Assembly: GCA_964647545.1 (NCBI GenBank)
Contig: CAZYHS010000006.1
Location: forward strand, 10,927 to 74,926
Origin: CAZYHS01 sp964647545
Lineage (GTDB): Bacteria > UBA10199 > GCA-002796325 > 1-14-0-20-49-13
DNA: 64,000 nucleotides
Direction: 5' to 3'
The notes beneath the pieces are model-generated. The model saw only the letters and a program-made list of their open reading frames with translations. It made no database searches and was not told the origin of the DNA. Positions 51,804 to 59,754 of the stretch are shown in pieces (position 1 is the first letter of the stretch; each line of letters opens with the position of its first letter). The position numbers were made by a program, and so were the translations under genes.

Positions 51804-53288
51804 TTAGAGAATGGCAAGGGAGAGATTGATATTAAATATGAAGGCGTCGCGATTTTGTCCCCTAACGTTCGCAAAATTGTGCGATCTTTCATAGCCAAAA
51901 CCGAAGTCTGTCTTTAGACGACCGCCCATTGGAAAATCGACGCCTATGCAAGGCCGATATCTCTCTTCGGTGGCGTTTTTACCCCGACGTTCGTAGGCAA
52001 AGCCAAGTCGGGCGCGCGATTTTAGCCCGAGATCGTAATAATAGGTAAGGTAAATTCCGTCGCCGTCGGGGCCAAGCGGCGAACCCATAAGTTCATTATT
52101 TAAAGTAAGTCCCGCAGTCCACGTCCCTGCTTTTGCGTGAAGCGGCGGAGTGTGAAAATATTCCGCTCGCAGAGCCATGTTGTTTATGCGTCCCAAAACT
52201 GGGAGGTAGATGCCGGCGTTAAGTGAAGTTCTGTCGGCAAAATCTTCTTCTTCGGCCATGACTTCAAAATAGAGCTCTGCGGCACTTACTGGCGGAAGAG
52301 TAACTTTTGCGTCGAAATTTAACATGCGGCTGGAAACTCCGCCGCCGCCACCTGCGATCAAACTGTAAGCAACTCCGGCTTCAAAATATTTTGTCGGCGC
52401 AATCGAAAGTTTACCGCCGGTGAACTTTGCGTTTTTGTAGCCGTAGTCGGGGCCGAGACTTGCAACGAAAGCCGAAAACTTTGCGGGGCCGGCTGCGTTT
52501 AAAAACGACGGCAGCTCGAACGGGTAGGGCGTAGAAAATTTTACAATGTCAAACGGCCGTGTGTTCGTCGAAAATAGCAGGCCGCCAAATTCGCTTTGGC
52601 CGAATGTCAATTCGTCGCGGCCGGCTTCAAGTTCGAAATTGCCGACGCCGATCTTCGCGTAGAGCTTTTGAACGAAGATCTTGTCTTCATCGACCGGCGT
52701 GTCGGAGGCCTGAAACTGAAAACGCGGCTGAGCGAACGCGGCAAATACCGGCGTTGATATCCAATGTGTCGTTTCGAATGAAAAATTCTTGCCGGTTTGC
52801 GTGTGACGACCGCCGTTGTAAGCGGCAAGAGGGTGCAAAATTGCACCGGTCGGCCTGCTTCCATAAAAAGGGATGTTTCTCACCGGCCTGCCAAGCGACG
52901 TGAAATCGAATGTCAGTTTTTCGATCGGAGCTGCGTTCCAGAATTTTGCTTCGCTATCTTTTTGCAGCTGTTTGATGTCGGCGTCGAGCTGTCGTTTGTA
53001 ATATTTAATGATGCGGTTTGCGGCGATCTTGTCGAATGGTCTGTTCAAACGCGAAAAATTATTTTCGGCTTCCAGAACAAGTCGAGCCGCTTCGCTTTTT
53101 GTGACCGGACGCTGGCCTTTAATGTAGGTGTCGATAATTCCAAGTGCGGCAAGCCTGTCGAGGGCGCGATAGGTGGCGTCACCGGTCGGCAGGTTGATCG
53201 ACGTTATGGCGAAGGCCTCGGCCGGCCATAAAAATAGAGCGGCGATCGCGCTAAATAAAAAAACGATCTGTTTTAAATTTCTCTTCAT
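51804..53288 (-). CDS. Outer membrane beta-barrel protein, Wzi-like
   Basis: 494 residues. A signal peptide (MKRNLKQIVFLFSAIAALFL ... EAFA) is followed by a helical N-terminal region with an SLH-like motif (RALDRLAALGIIDTYIKGQR) and then alternating polar and hydrophobic strands ending in LAIL-type C-terminal residues, as in barrel proteins. Wzi-type proteins anchor capsule at the cell surface. The GT-C gene upstream overlaps by 4 bp (ATGA), which supports a shared role in surface polysaccharide or glycoprotein. Confidence 0.72.
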   Translation of the reverse strand: MKRNLKQIVFLFSAIAALFLWPAEAFAITSINLPTGDATYRALDRLAALGIIDTYIKGQRPVTKSEAARLVLEAENNFSRLNRPFDKIAANRIIKYYKRQLDADIKQLQKDSEAKFWNAAPIEKLTFDFTSLGRPVRNIPFYGSRPTGAILHPLAAYNGGRHTQTGKNFSFETTHWISTPVFAAFAQPRFQFQASDTPVDEDKIFVQKLYAKIGVGNFELEAGRDELTFGQSEFGGLLFSTNTRPFDIVKFSTPYPFELPSFLNAAGPAKFSAFVASLGPDYGYKNAKFTGGKLSIAPTKYFEAGVAYSLIAGGGGGVSSRMLNFDAKVTLPPVSAAELYFEVMAEEEDFADRTSLNAGIYLPVLGRINNMALRAEYFHTPPLHAKAGTWTAGLTLNNELMGSPLGPDGDGIYLTYYYDLGLKSRARLGFAYERRGKNATEERYRPCIGVDFPMGGRLKTDFGFGYERSHNFANVRGQNRDAFIFNINLSLAIL

Positions 53289-54802
53289 TTAATTTTGTAA
53301 AGATAGAAATCGAACGCGCCGTTTTTGCAAATGACCGTTTCCAACTCGCCCGATTTTTCTGCTTTCTCGAGCATGGCCTTTAGTTGGTGGTCGTAGTCGA
53401 ACCGTATTTCGTTTTTTCCGTCGAAATTTTCCACGTCGAATCTTGCCGTCAAAAATTGTTTTTGCCGAGCGACCAGCTCGCCCCAGATCTTTTCGCTCCC
53501 CAAATAGTCGAACATTCTGTGAACGACCAAGTCTTTCTTATGCAGGAGGAGCGTTGCCGACGGATCGGGAATGGCGTTCGTCACGAGCCCTTTTTTAATG
53601 TCTATTTTTTCGGCGATGCACGAAACCGCGTTTGAAAAGTCGGCCTTGCCGAAATAGTCGGACGGATACGAGACGCATATTTTGCAAAATATTTCGAGGT
53701 TCACAGCGGCCAATAAGATGAGGCTCACCGCGGAAATTTTAACGAAGCCCGCTTTTCTGACATCGAGCCACGCGGAAATCACCGCAAGAGCGATTGTTAG
53801 GTCGATATAAAATCTGAACCAAGACTCCGAGTGTTTCACGCAAAAAAGGACGGTGACGATCACGATCGCGATAGTTTTCACGGTTCGTTTCGAGATGTTT
53901 TTTGTGAGCGCGGCAAAAACTCCAAGAAACAAAAGCGCGGCGAGTGAAACGCACCTTGCGATTATCATCAGCACAAAATAAACGTCGCCGTTTTTGATCC
54001 CCGACGTGCACGGTTTGACTAGAAAAATGAAAAACATTTCCCACAAGGGCCGTGCCTGAAGGTGCGAGTACATCCTTGTCGTTTGTTCTAAGAATTGAGT
54101 TTGAAATTCGGCGAAGTGGGTTACGACGTAAAATAGCCACGGCGTCATTAAAAGAAGCGTGCAAATGCAAAGGAGCAAAACACTTTTCATCCGGCGCGCA
54201 AAATCGTTCTTTCCAAGCATTAAGATCGCCACGGCCGGCACAAGAAATATGGCGTTGTAGTGCATGTAGGCGGCTGCCGCCAGAAGTACGGACCAAAAAA
54301 ATATCGAACGTGTTTTGACTTTTTCCGCTTCATTTTCATCGAACTGCCAGAGCCGAAGAATGAGAATTGCTCCCAGCACGCCAATTGCCCATTCTGGTCT
54401 TAGCACGTGCGTTGCGTAAATAAAGACGGGCATTGTTACGATCGTGCAAATCACAAGCAGAGCAGATTTCTTTGTGACCGCTTGATTCTTTAAAAAACGC
54501 CAGAGTTCGGCCAGAAGGGGGAGCCACAAAAGCTGCTGGCCAAGATAGATAAATGATGTCTCTTTTATCGCGAACAGTTTTGTCCATGCATAGACAAAAA
54601 CGCCGTAGAGCGGCATGATGTTGAAGTTCGCCGCATCGTAGCTCGGATTTGCCCACGCAAAGTAGGGGGCGCGAAAAATCCCGTTTTCGAGGAGGTCTCT
54701 CCCTGCGGTCAGGAAAGCTACGTCGTCGGGCCACGGCATCGGCATAAGCGGCCACGCGAGGTTGATTAAAACGGCTGCCAGAAAAAATAAAATTATGGGC
54801 AT
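53285..54802 (-). CDS. GT-C fold membrane glycosyltransferase-like protein
   Basis: 505 residues with roughly ten hydrophobic helices. An early luminal acidic motif (PMPWPDDVAFLTAGRDLLENG, with paired Asp) fits ArnT/PMT-family enzymes that use a polyprenyl-phosphate sugar. The C-terminal 130 residues form a soluble domain. The donor and acceptor are not known. It is coupled to the Wzi-like gene by a 4 bp overlap. Confidence 0.75.
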   Translation of the reverse strand: MPIILFFLAAVLINLAWPLMPMPWPDDVAFLTAGRDLLENGIFRAPYFAWANPSYDAANFNIMPLYGVFVYAWTKLFAIKETSFIYLGQQLLWLPLLAELWRFLKNQAVTKKSALLVICTIVTMPVFIYATHVLRPEWAIGVLGAILILRLWQFDENEAEKVKTRSIFFWSVLLAAAAYMHYNAIFLVPAVAILMLGKNDFARRMKSVLLLCICTLLLMTPWLFYVVTHFAEFQTQFLEQTTRMYSHLQARPLWEMFFIFLVKPCTSGIKNGDVYFVLMIIARCVSLAALLFLGVFAALTKNISKRTVKTIAIVIVTVLFCVKHSESWFRFYIDLTIALAVISAWLDVRKAGFVKISAVSLILLAAVNLEIFCKICVSYPSDYFGKADFSNAVSCIAEKIDIKKGLVTNAIPDPSATLLLHKKDLVVHRMFDYLGSEKIWGELVARQKQFLTARFDVENFDGKNEIRFDYDHQLKAMLEKAEKSGELETVICKNGAFDFYLYKIK

Positions 54803-54821
54803 ATTTGGTGCGGCGGAAGCT

Positions 54822-54857
54822 ATTCAAATTGTTGCATTAATTCAATAACTATATTAT
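54822..54857 (+). promoter_or_regulatory. leuS promoter, near-leaderless
   Basis: TTGTTG, 17 bp and TATTAT, ending 10 nt before the leuS ATG. No Shine-Dalgarno precedes the ATG. The -35 is weak. Confidence 0.55.
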
Positions 54858-54867
54858 CAGCCTCGCC

Positions 54868-57399
54868 ATGCAAAAAGACTACAAACCTCTGGAACTCGAG
54901 CCCAAGTGGCAAAAAGAGTGGGAAACTTCAAAAATTTTCAACGTGACCGAAGACGCAAGCCGCCCGAAATATTACGTCCTCGAAATGTTGCCCTATCCGT
55001 CGGGCCGGCTTCACATGGGGCACGTTAGAAATTACACGATCGGCGACCTTATTTCGCGTTACAAAGTGATGAAGGGCTTTAATGTTTTGCATCCGATCGG
55101 ATGGGACGCATTTGGTATGCCGGCCGAAAATGCGGCGATAAAAAACAAACTTCATCCTGCAAAATGGACGTTCGACAACATCGATTACATGCGCGTGCAG
55201 TTCAAGCGTCTCGGCATTTCCTACGACTGGACGCGCGAAGTTGCGACCTGCACCCCCGAGTACTACCGTTGGGAGCAGCTCGTTTTTCTGCGTATGTTCG
55301 AAAAGGGGGTCGTCACCCGCAAAGAGTCGCCAGTCAACTGGTGCAACACTTGCCAGACGGTGCTTGCCAACGAGCAGAGCGAAGGTGGAAAATGCTGGAG
55401 ATGCGATTCTCCCGTCGAGCTTAAGCCGATGACGCAGTGGTTTGTGAGGCTCCCGCTTTACGCCGAAGAACTTTTGAAAGATATCGACACGCTCGAAGGC
55501 TGGCCCGAACGCGTGAAAGTCATGCAGCGCGCTTGGATCGGCAAAAGCATCGGCGCGTCGGTTAAGTTTAAACTTTGTGATGACGTCATCCCCGCGGTAG
55601 ATCCAATCGAGATCTTCACAACTCGCCCCGACACAATTTTCGGTGCGACATTTATGAGCCTTGCCGCCGAGCATCCGCTGGTGGAAAAACTGACGCGTGG
55701 GACAGAACACGAGGCGAAGGTCAAAGAGTTTGTCCAGCGCACGAAAAAGATCGGTCGCCTCGACCGCATTTCGGGCAACTTCGAGAAGGATGGCGTCTTC
55801 ACCGGCGCTTATTGTACAAATCCGGTCACCGGCTGGAAGATGCCGATCTACGCCGCAAACTTTGTGTTGATGGATTACGGCACGGGAGCCGTCATGGCCG
55901 TTCCGGCGCACGATCAGCGCGATTTCGATTTTGCGAAAAAGTATGACCTGCCGATCAAACAGGTTGTCATCCCCGCGGTAGTAAGCGGGGAGCCCGCGAG
56001 TTTCCCCCTCCAAAATGCCGGCGGGCAGGCGCTTAAAACCGCGGGAATGACAGACGCTTCTCCTTGCGATGACATCAAGTGCGCCTTTGAAGATGCCGGC
56101 ACGCTTGTCAACTCGGGCGAATTTAGCGGGATGTCGAGCGAAGAGGCTAAAACCGCCATTGTCAATCAACTTAAAAAACAAGGAGTTGGAGACTTTACTG
56201 TCAACTTTAAGTTGAAGGATTGGTGTATCTCGCGTCAGCGCTATTGGGGGACTCCGATCCCCGTCATTTATTGCGACAAGTGCGGCATTGTGCCGGTACC
56301 TGAAAACGAGCTTCCGGTGAAACTTCCCGACGAAGCGGCGTTGACAGGCGAAGGTGGCTCGCCACTTGCGAAAGTTGCCGACTTTGTAAATTGCAAATGT
56401 CCCAAGTGTGGTGGCGCGGCTCGTCGCGAAACCGACACAATGGACACCTTCGTCGAGTCGAGCTGGTATTTCCTGCGCTATTGCTCGCCGAATTACGAAG
56501 GGGGACCGGTCGATCCGGCCGCCGGAAAATATTGGATGCCGGTCGATCAGTACATCGGCGGCATTGAGCACGCGGTCGGACATCTTTTGTACTGCCGCTT
56601 CTACATGAAAATTTTGCGAGACCTCGGGCTGCTGAAATTTTCCGAATCGAACGAGCCGGTGAAAAATCTTCTCACACAGGGTATGGTCACTCTCGGCGGC
56701 GCCGCAATGAGCAAGTCGCGCGGCAACATCGTCGATCCCGACAAGATCATTTCTGAATACGGCGCCGACACGGCCCGCGTTTTCATTCTTTTCGCCGCGC
56801 CCCCCGAAAAAGATCTGGAGTGGAGCGACAAGGGAATTGACGGCTCGTGGCGTTTTTTAAACCGCGTCTGGAGAATTTGCCACGCTGCGTTTGAAGCCGA
56901 CCCGTCAGGGGGAGCCGCTTGCAACGCCGAACTCGAAAAGTGGATGCATAAAACCATCAAGCGCGTTACCGACGACATCGAGCGTTATCATTATAATACG
57001 GCTATCTCAGCGATCATGGAATTTGTGAACTACCTCTACAGCGTCGATTCAAAAACTCTGACAAAGTCGAGTGCCGAGCTTCTGATCAAGCTTATGTCGC
57101 CGATCGCGCCGCACATGTGCGAAGAGCTCTGGCGCGACGCTGGTCACAGCGATTCGATCGCGAAGGTTGAATGGCCGGCGTTCGACGCCTCAAAGGTCGC
57201 CGAGGAAAAGATCACGATTCCGGTGCAGGTCAACGGAAAGTTGCGTGACAAGATCGAAGTCGACGCGACTTTGGGCGACGACGAAGTCAAAGCTGCCGCG
57301 ACCAAGGCCGAAAAGATCGCGCCGCTTGTCGCCGGCAAAACGATCAAGCAGATAATTTACGTTAAGGGGCGCATGGTCAATATCGTATGCCCAAATTAG
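54868..57399 (+). CDS. leuS: Leucyl-tRNA synthetase with repeat-derived inserts
   Basis: 843 residues. LeuRS charges tRNA-Leu. The HIGH motif is HMGH (49-52), the KMSKS-equivalent is AAMSKSRGN (about 611), and the CP1 editing domain spans about 225-420. A 29-residue stretch in CP1 (about 367-395, VIPAVVSGEPASFPLQNAGG onward) is encoded by a family A element and lies between KKYDLPIKQV and FEDAGTLVNSGEF, where usual LeuRS have a shorter link. A second fragment of the same repeat (GTCATCCCCGCGGTAG, 55585-55600) encodes VIPAVD. The frame is kept, so the enzyme is probably functional. A long antisense frame is only a shadow. holA overlaps by 13 nt. Confidence 0.96.
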   Translation: MQKDYKPLELEPKWQKEWETSKIFNVTEDASRPKYYVLEMLPYPSGRLHMGHVRNYTIGDLISRYKVMKGFNVLHPIGWDAFGMPAENAAIKNKLHPAKWTFDNIDYMRVQFKRLGISYDWTREVATCTPEYYRWEQLVFLRMFEKGVVTRKESPVNWCNTCQTVLANEQSEGGKCWRCDSPVELKPMTQWFVRLPLYAEELLKDIDTLEGWPERVKVMQRAWIGKSIGASVKFKLCDDVIPAVDPIEIFTTRPDTIFGATFMSLAAEHPLVEKLTRGTEHEAKVKEFVQRTKKIGRLDRISGNFEKDGVFTGAYCTNPVTGWKMPIYAANFVLMDYGTGAVMAVPAHDQRDFDFAKKYDLPIKQVVIPAVVSGEPASFPLQNAGGQALKTAGMTDASPCDDIKCAFEDAGTLVNSGEFSGMSSEEAKTAIVNQLKKQGVGDFTVNFKLKDWCISRQRYWGTPIPVIYCDKCGIVPVPENELPVKLPDEAALTGEGGSPLAKVADFVNCKCPKCGGAARRETDTMDTFVESSWYFLRYCSPNYEGGPVDPAAGKYWMPVDQYIGGIEHAVGHLLYCRFYMKILRDLGLLKFSESNEPVKNLLTQGMVTLGGAAMSKSRGNIVDPDKIISEYGADTARVFILFAAPPEKDLEWSDKGIDGSWRFLNRVWRICHAAFEADPSGGAACNAELEKWMHKTIKRVTDDIERYHYNTAISAIMEFVNYLYSVDSKTLTKSSAELLIKLMSPIAPHMCEELWRDAGHSDSIAKVEWPAFDASKVAEEKITIPVQVNGKLRDKIEVDATLGDDEVKAAATKAEKIAPLVAGKTIKQIIYVKGRMVNIVCPN
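55966..56051 (+). repeat. Family A element inside the leuS coding sequence
   Basis: Starts GTCATCCCCGCGGTAGTAAG and ends AAACCGCGGGAATGAC, with GGCGGGCAGGCGC in the middle. The terminal inverted repeats match the intergenic copies. It is read without a stop. Confidence 0.85.
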
Positions 57400-58391
57400 A
57401 TCTAAATACGCTCGATAAAGAACTTCGCGAAAAGACTTTAAGACCGGTCTATCTGATTTACGGGCCCGAGCCTTACATTGCCGCGACGGCGCTTGCGCGC
57501 ATTCGGGAATATTTTGCAAAAGTTTGCGGCGGCGATTTTGAGCCCGACCGCTATTCGGCAAAGAACAGCTCGCTGGCCGAGATTATTGCTTCGGCCGACA
57601 CCGTTTCGATGTGGGCAAAGTTGCGACTTGTGATTGTCAGTGAAGCCGATGCGGTCAAAGAGACGAAAGAGCTCGAGCGCTATTTGAAAAAACCCAACCG
57701 CGACGCATGTATCGTTTTCGTCGCCGAAAAGGCCGACGGCCGCACGAAGTTTGTGTCGCTGGTCAGCGGGGCGGGGGGCGCGATCGAATGCAAAGCTCCT
57801 TACGAAAATAAACTCCCCGAATGGATTCGCATGGAGGCGACGCAGCGTTTTAAAAAAATGGTTTCGCTGGACGCGGCTAGACTCATGGTTGAGCTGGTTG
57901 GTACAAGTTTGGGCGAGCTCTCAGGTGCTATCGAAAAGATCGTTTTGTACATCGGCGCCAAACCTCAAATCGACAGCGACGACGTTGAAACTGTGCTGAC
58001 TGAGACGGGCCGCAAAGATGTTTTTAAATTTTGCGATGCGGTCGGAACAAGAAAAATAAAAGACGCGTTGCATGCGCTCGAAAGGCTTTCGGCGTTTGAC
58101 GAGAGCGAAGTTATGCTTTTGACGATGCTGGCCAGACATTTCAGGTTGCTTCTGAAGGCGAGGGAGGCGATGGCGAAAGGGTCGACCGACAAGTACGCGA
58201 TCGCGCAGCAGCTTGGCATCAATCCGTTTCACGCCGACAATTACATTGCGCAGGCGCGCCTATTTTCGATGAACGAACTTAAACGGAGTTTTGCAAAGCT
58301 CTACAAGACCGACAAGCTCATCAAGTCGAGCAGGCTTCCAAAGCAGGTCATCCTAAAAAACTGCGTGACCGAACTTTTAAAGCGGAAATAA
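57387..58391 (+). CDS. holA: DNA polymerase III delta subunit
   Basis: 334 residues. HolA opens the sliding clamp within the clamp loader. The N-terminus RPVYLIYGPEPYIAATALARI is family-typical, followed by an AAA+-like fold and a helical C-terminal collar domain (DVFKFCDAVGTRKIKDALHALERL, LARHFRLLLKAREAMAKG). It starts 13 nt inside leuS, so it is translationally coupled. leuS-holA neighbourhood is common in bacteria. Long repeat-rich DNA follows. Confidence 0.93.
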   Translation: MPKLDLNTLDKELREKTLRPVYLIYGPEPYIAATALARIREYFAKVCGGDFEPDRYSAKNSSLAEIIASADTVSMWAKLRLVIVSEADAVKETKELERYLKKPNRDACIVFVAEKADGRTKFVSLVSGAGGAIECKAPYENKLPEWIRMEATQRFKKMVSLDAARLMVELVGTSLGELSGAIEKIVLYIGAKPQIDSDDVETVLTETGRKDVFKFCDAVGTRKIKDALHALERLSAFDESEVMLLTMLARHFRLLLKAREAMAKGSTDKYAIAQQLGINPFHADNYIAQARLFSMNELKRSFAKLYKTDKLIKSSRLPKQVILKNCVTELLKRK

Positions 58392-58436
58392 CAGAATTAA
58401 CTGACCTAACTGACAAAACCGAATTAACCGTTTTTC
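58388..58436. repeat. Family C array after holA
   Basis: AACAGAATTAACTGACCTAA, CTGACAAAACCGAATTAACC. It starts at the holA stop codon. Confidence 0.75.
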
Positions 58437-58477
58437 AAGTCATTCCAGCGAAGGCTGGAATCCCCCGCACATCCCAC

Positions 58478-58716
58478 GCCGCTTTAGGGCTTTCTTGCGC
58501 TTGGTCAAAGCTCGCTAAGTTGTTGGAGCATAAGCCAAGCCAAGAACCGCTATTGCAATAACGAGAGCGTTTGTCCTGCCCATCCTCATTGTACCGTTTT
58601 ATTCTTAACGTGAAATCATGACAGCAGGGTAGAAAATGGCGCGGTTCTAAGGCATTGTCTTTGAAAATTTATGACGCTCACTTTGAACTGCAGCCGCAAT
58701 AAATCCCTAAAGCGGC
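58478..58716. repeat. Family D element, copy 2
   Basis: 239 nt, ends GCCGCTTTAGGG and CCCTAAAGCGGC, perfect 12 bp terminal inverted repeats. Almost identical to copy 3 at 59301-59539 in the same orientation. It contains the minus-strand micro-ORF and an internal stretch GGCGCGGTTCTAAGGCATTG. Confidence 0.88.
58515..58589 (-). CDS. Micro-ORF in family D copy 2, hydrophobic peptide (uncertain)
   Basis: A possible 24-residue peptide, MRMGRTNALVIAIAVLGL then AYAPTT. It has one basic end and one hydrophobic core. It may be a small toxin or a signal-peptide fossil, or not coding. Confidence 0.3.
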   Translation of the reverse strand: MRMGRTNALVIAIAVLGLAYAPTT

Positions 58717-58847
58717 TTTCTCACAAGTTGCGTCATTGCGAACGAAGTGACCTGCCCGCCATGCGAGCAAGGCGAGGCAGGCGGGAGCAATCTCCCTTCC
58801 ACCTCAGATAACTAATTTTCGAGAACAGAGAATTGAACGATTGCTTT

Positions 58848-59040
58848 ACATTTTGCGGGTCCTGTCGCGTGACAGCCCCAATTTTGGCATCGGCTAGCCT
58901 GTCCCGACAGCCGCACTGTTTTTGCACCAAAAACAGTTTGCGGTGTCGAGGATCCTCGATTTGGTACTCATTTTTTTAGAAAAAATAATACCAAATCGGG
59001 ACTGACAAAATTGGGGCACCCCGTCACACGCCACCCGCAC
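58848..59040 (+). mobile_element. Family E palindromic element, left copy
   Basis: 193 nt. The outer arm GCCCCAATTTTGGCATCGGC ... CAAAATTGGGGC encloses TCCCGACAGCC/AATCGGGA, arm 2 GCACTGTTTTTG/CAAAAACAGTTTGC, the perfect palindrome CGAGGATCCTCG and arm 1 ATTTGGTACTCATTTTTTT/AAAAAATAATACCAAAT. No protein is encoded. It is about 95% like the inverted copy at 63599, and homology continues into the flanks on both sides. Confidence 0.85.
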
Positions 59041-59052
59041 AAAACAGTGTCA

Positions 59053-59148
59053 AACAGTTAGGTCAGTTGAGTCGGTTATTTCGGTTAATTCAGTTAGGCA
59101 GCCCAACGGAACTAACTGACAAAACTGACAAAACCGAATTAACCGTTT
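59053..59148. repeat. Long family C array with inverted halves
   Basis: GTTAGGTCAGTTGAGTCGG units pass into AACGGAACTAACTGACAAAA units, forming a possible hairpin around 59100. Confidence 0.75.
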
Positions 59149-59300
59149 TTCAAGTCATTCCACTGCCCCACGTATGTCATCCCCGAGGTAGTAATCGGGG
59201 ACCTCGTTTACATCCCTTGCGTCATTGCGAACGAAGTGAAGCAATCCAGTTCGCTTCCCATGCCATTCCAGCGAACGCTGGAATCCCCCGCACATCCCAC

Positions 59301-59539
59301 GCCGCTTTAGGGCTTTCTTGCGCTTTGTCAAAGCTCGCTAAGTTGTTGGAGCATAAGCCAAGCCAAGAACCGCTATTGCAATAACGAGAGCGTTTGTCCT
59401 GCCCATCCTCATTGTACCGTTTTATTCTTAACGTGAAATCATGACAGCAGGGTAGAACTTGGCGCGGTTCTAAGGCATTGTCTTTGAAAATTTATGACGC
59501 TCGCCTTGAACTGCAGCCGCAATAAATCCCTAAAGCGGC
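59301..59539. repeat. Family D element, copy 3
   Basis: 239 nt with the same 12 bp terminal inverted repeats as copy 2. Differences between copies 2 and 3 are few (for example AAAATGGCGC against AACTTGGCGC). Confidence 0.88.
59338..59412 (-). CDS. Micro-ORF in family D copy 3, hydrophobic peptide (uncertain)
   Basis: Same 24 residues as the copy 2 micro-ORF. Retention of the frame in all three copies is the only support beyond sequence similarity. Confidence 0.3.
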   Translation of the reverse strand: MRMGRTNALVIAIAVLGLAYAPTT

Positions 59540-59714
59540 TTTTTCACAAGTTACGTCATTGCGAGTGAAACGAAGCAATCCAGTTCGCTTCCCATGCCAT
59601 TCCAGTGAATTGAGCTCAAACGATAGCAGTCGGATGCGAACTTCTACGCTGTTGGGTGCGATAGTGTAAAAATAACTTAACACTTTGATTTTTTACGAGC
59701 ATTTTTCAATCAAA

Positions 59715-59742
59715 TTGCTTGCTAAAAAACTAACTTTATAGA
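59715..59742 (+). promoter_or_regulatory. Promoter of the Dam-type methylase, near-leaderless
   Basis: TTGCTT (59715-59720), 16 bp, TATAGA (59737-59742), then 12 nt to the ATG at 59755. No Shine-Dalgarno. Confidence 0.5.
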
Positions 59743-59754
59743 ATGAGATTTAGC

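Larger units (their letters stand above)
58392..59754. other. Repeat-dense intergenic region, left border of the restriction island
   Basis: 1.36 kb without a conventional gene. Order: family C array, family A half (58440-58470), family D copy 2, family B element (58733-58790) with a nested CCTGCCCGCC/GGCGGG hairpin, family E copy (58848-59040), family C array (59053-59148), family A and B halves (59175-59290), family D copy 3, then the dam promoter. Confidence 0.85.

Noticed and set aside
54928..56583. Long minus-strand frame of 551 codons opposite leuS
   Set aside because: It is fully inside a well-conserved leuS and has no family resemblance; it arises from codon bias in a GC-rich gene.
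59067..59384. Plus-strand 105-codon frame across family C, A, B and D repeats
   Set aside because: It crosses four repeat families and cannot be one gene.
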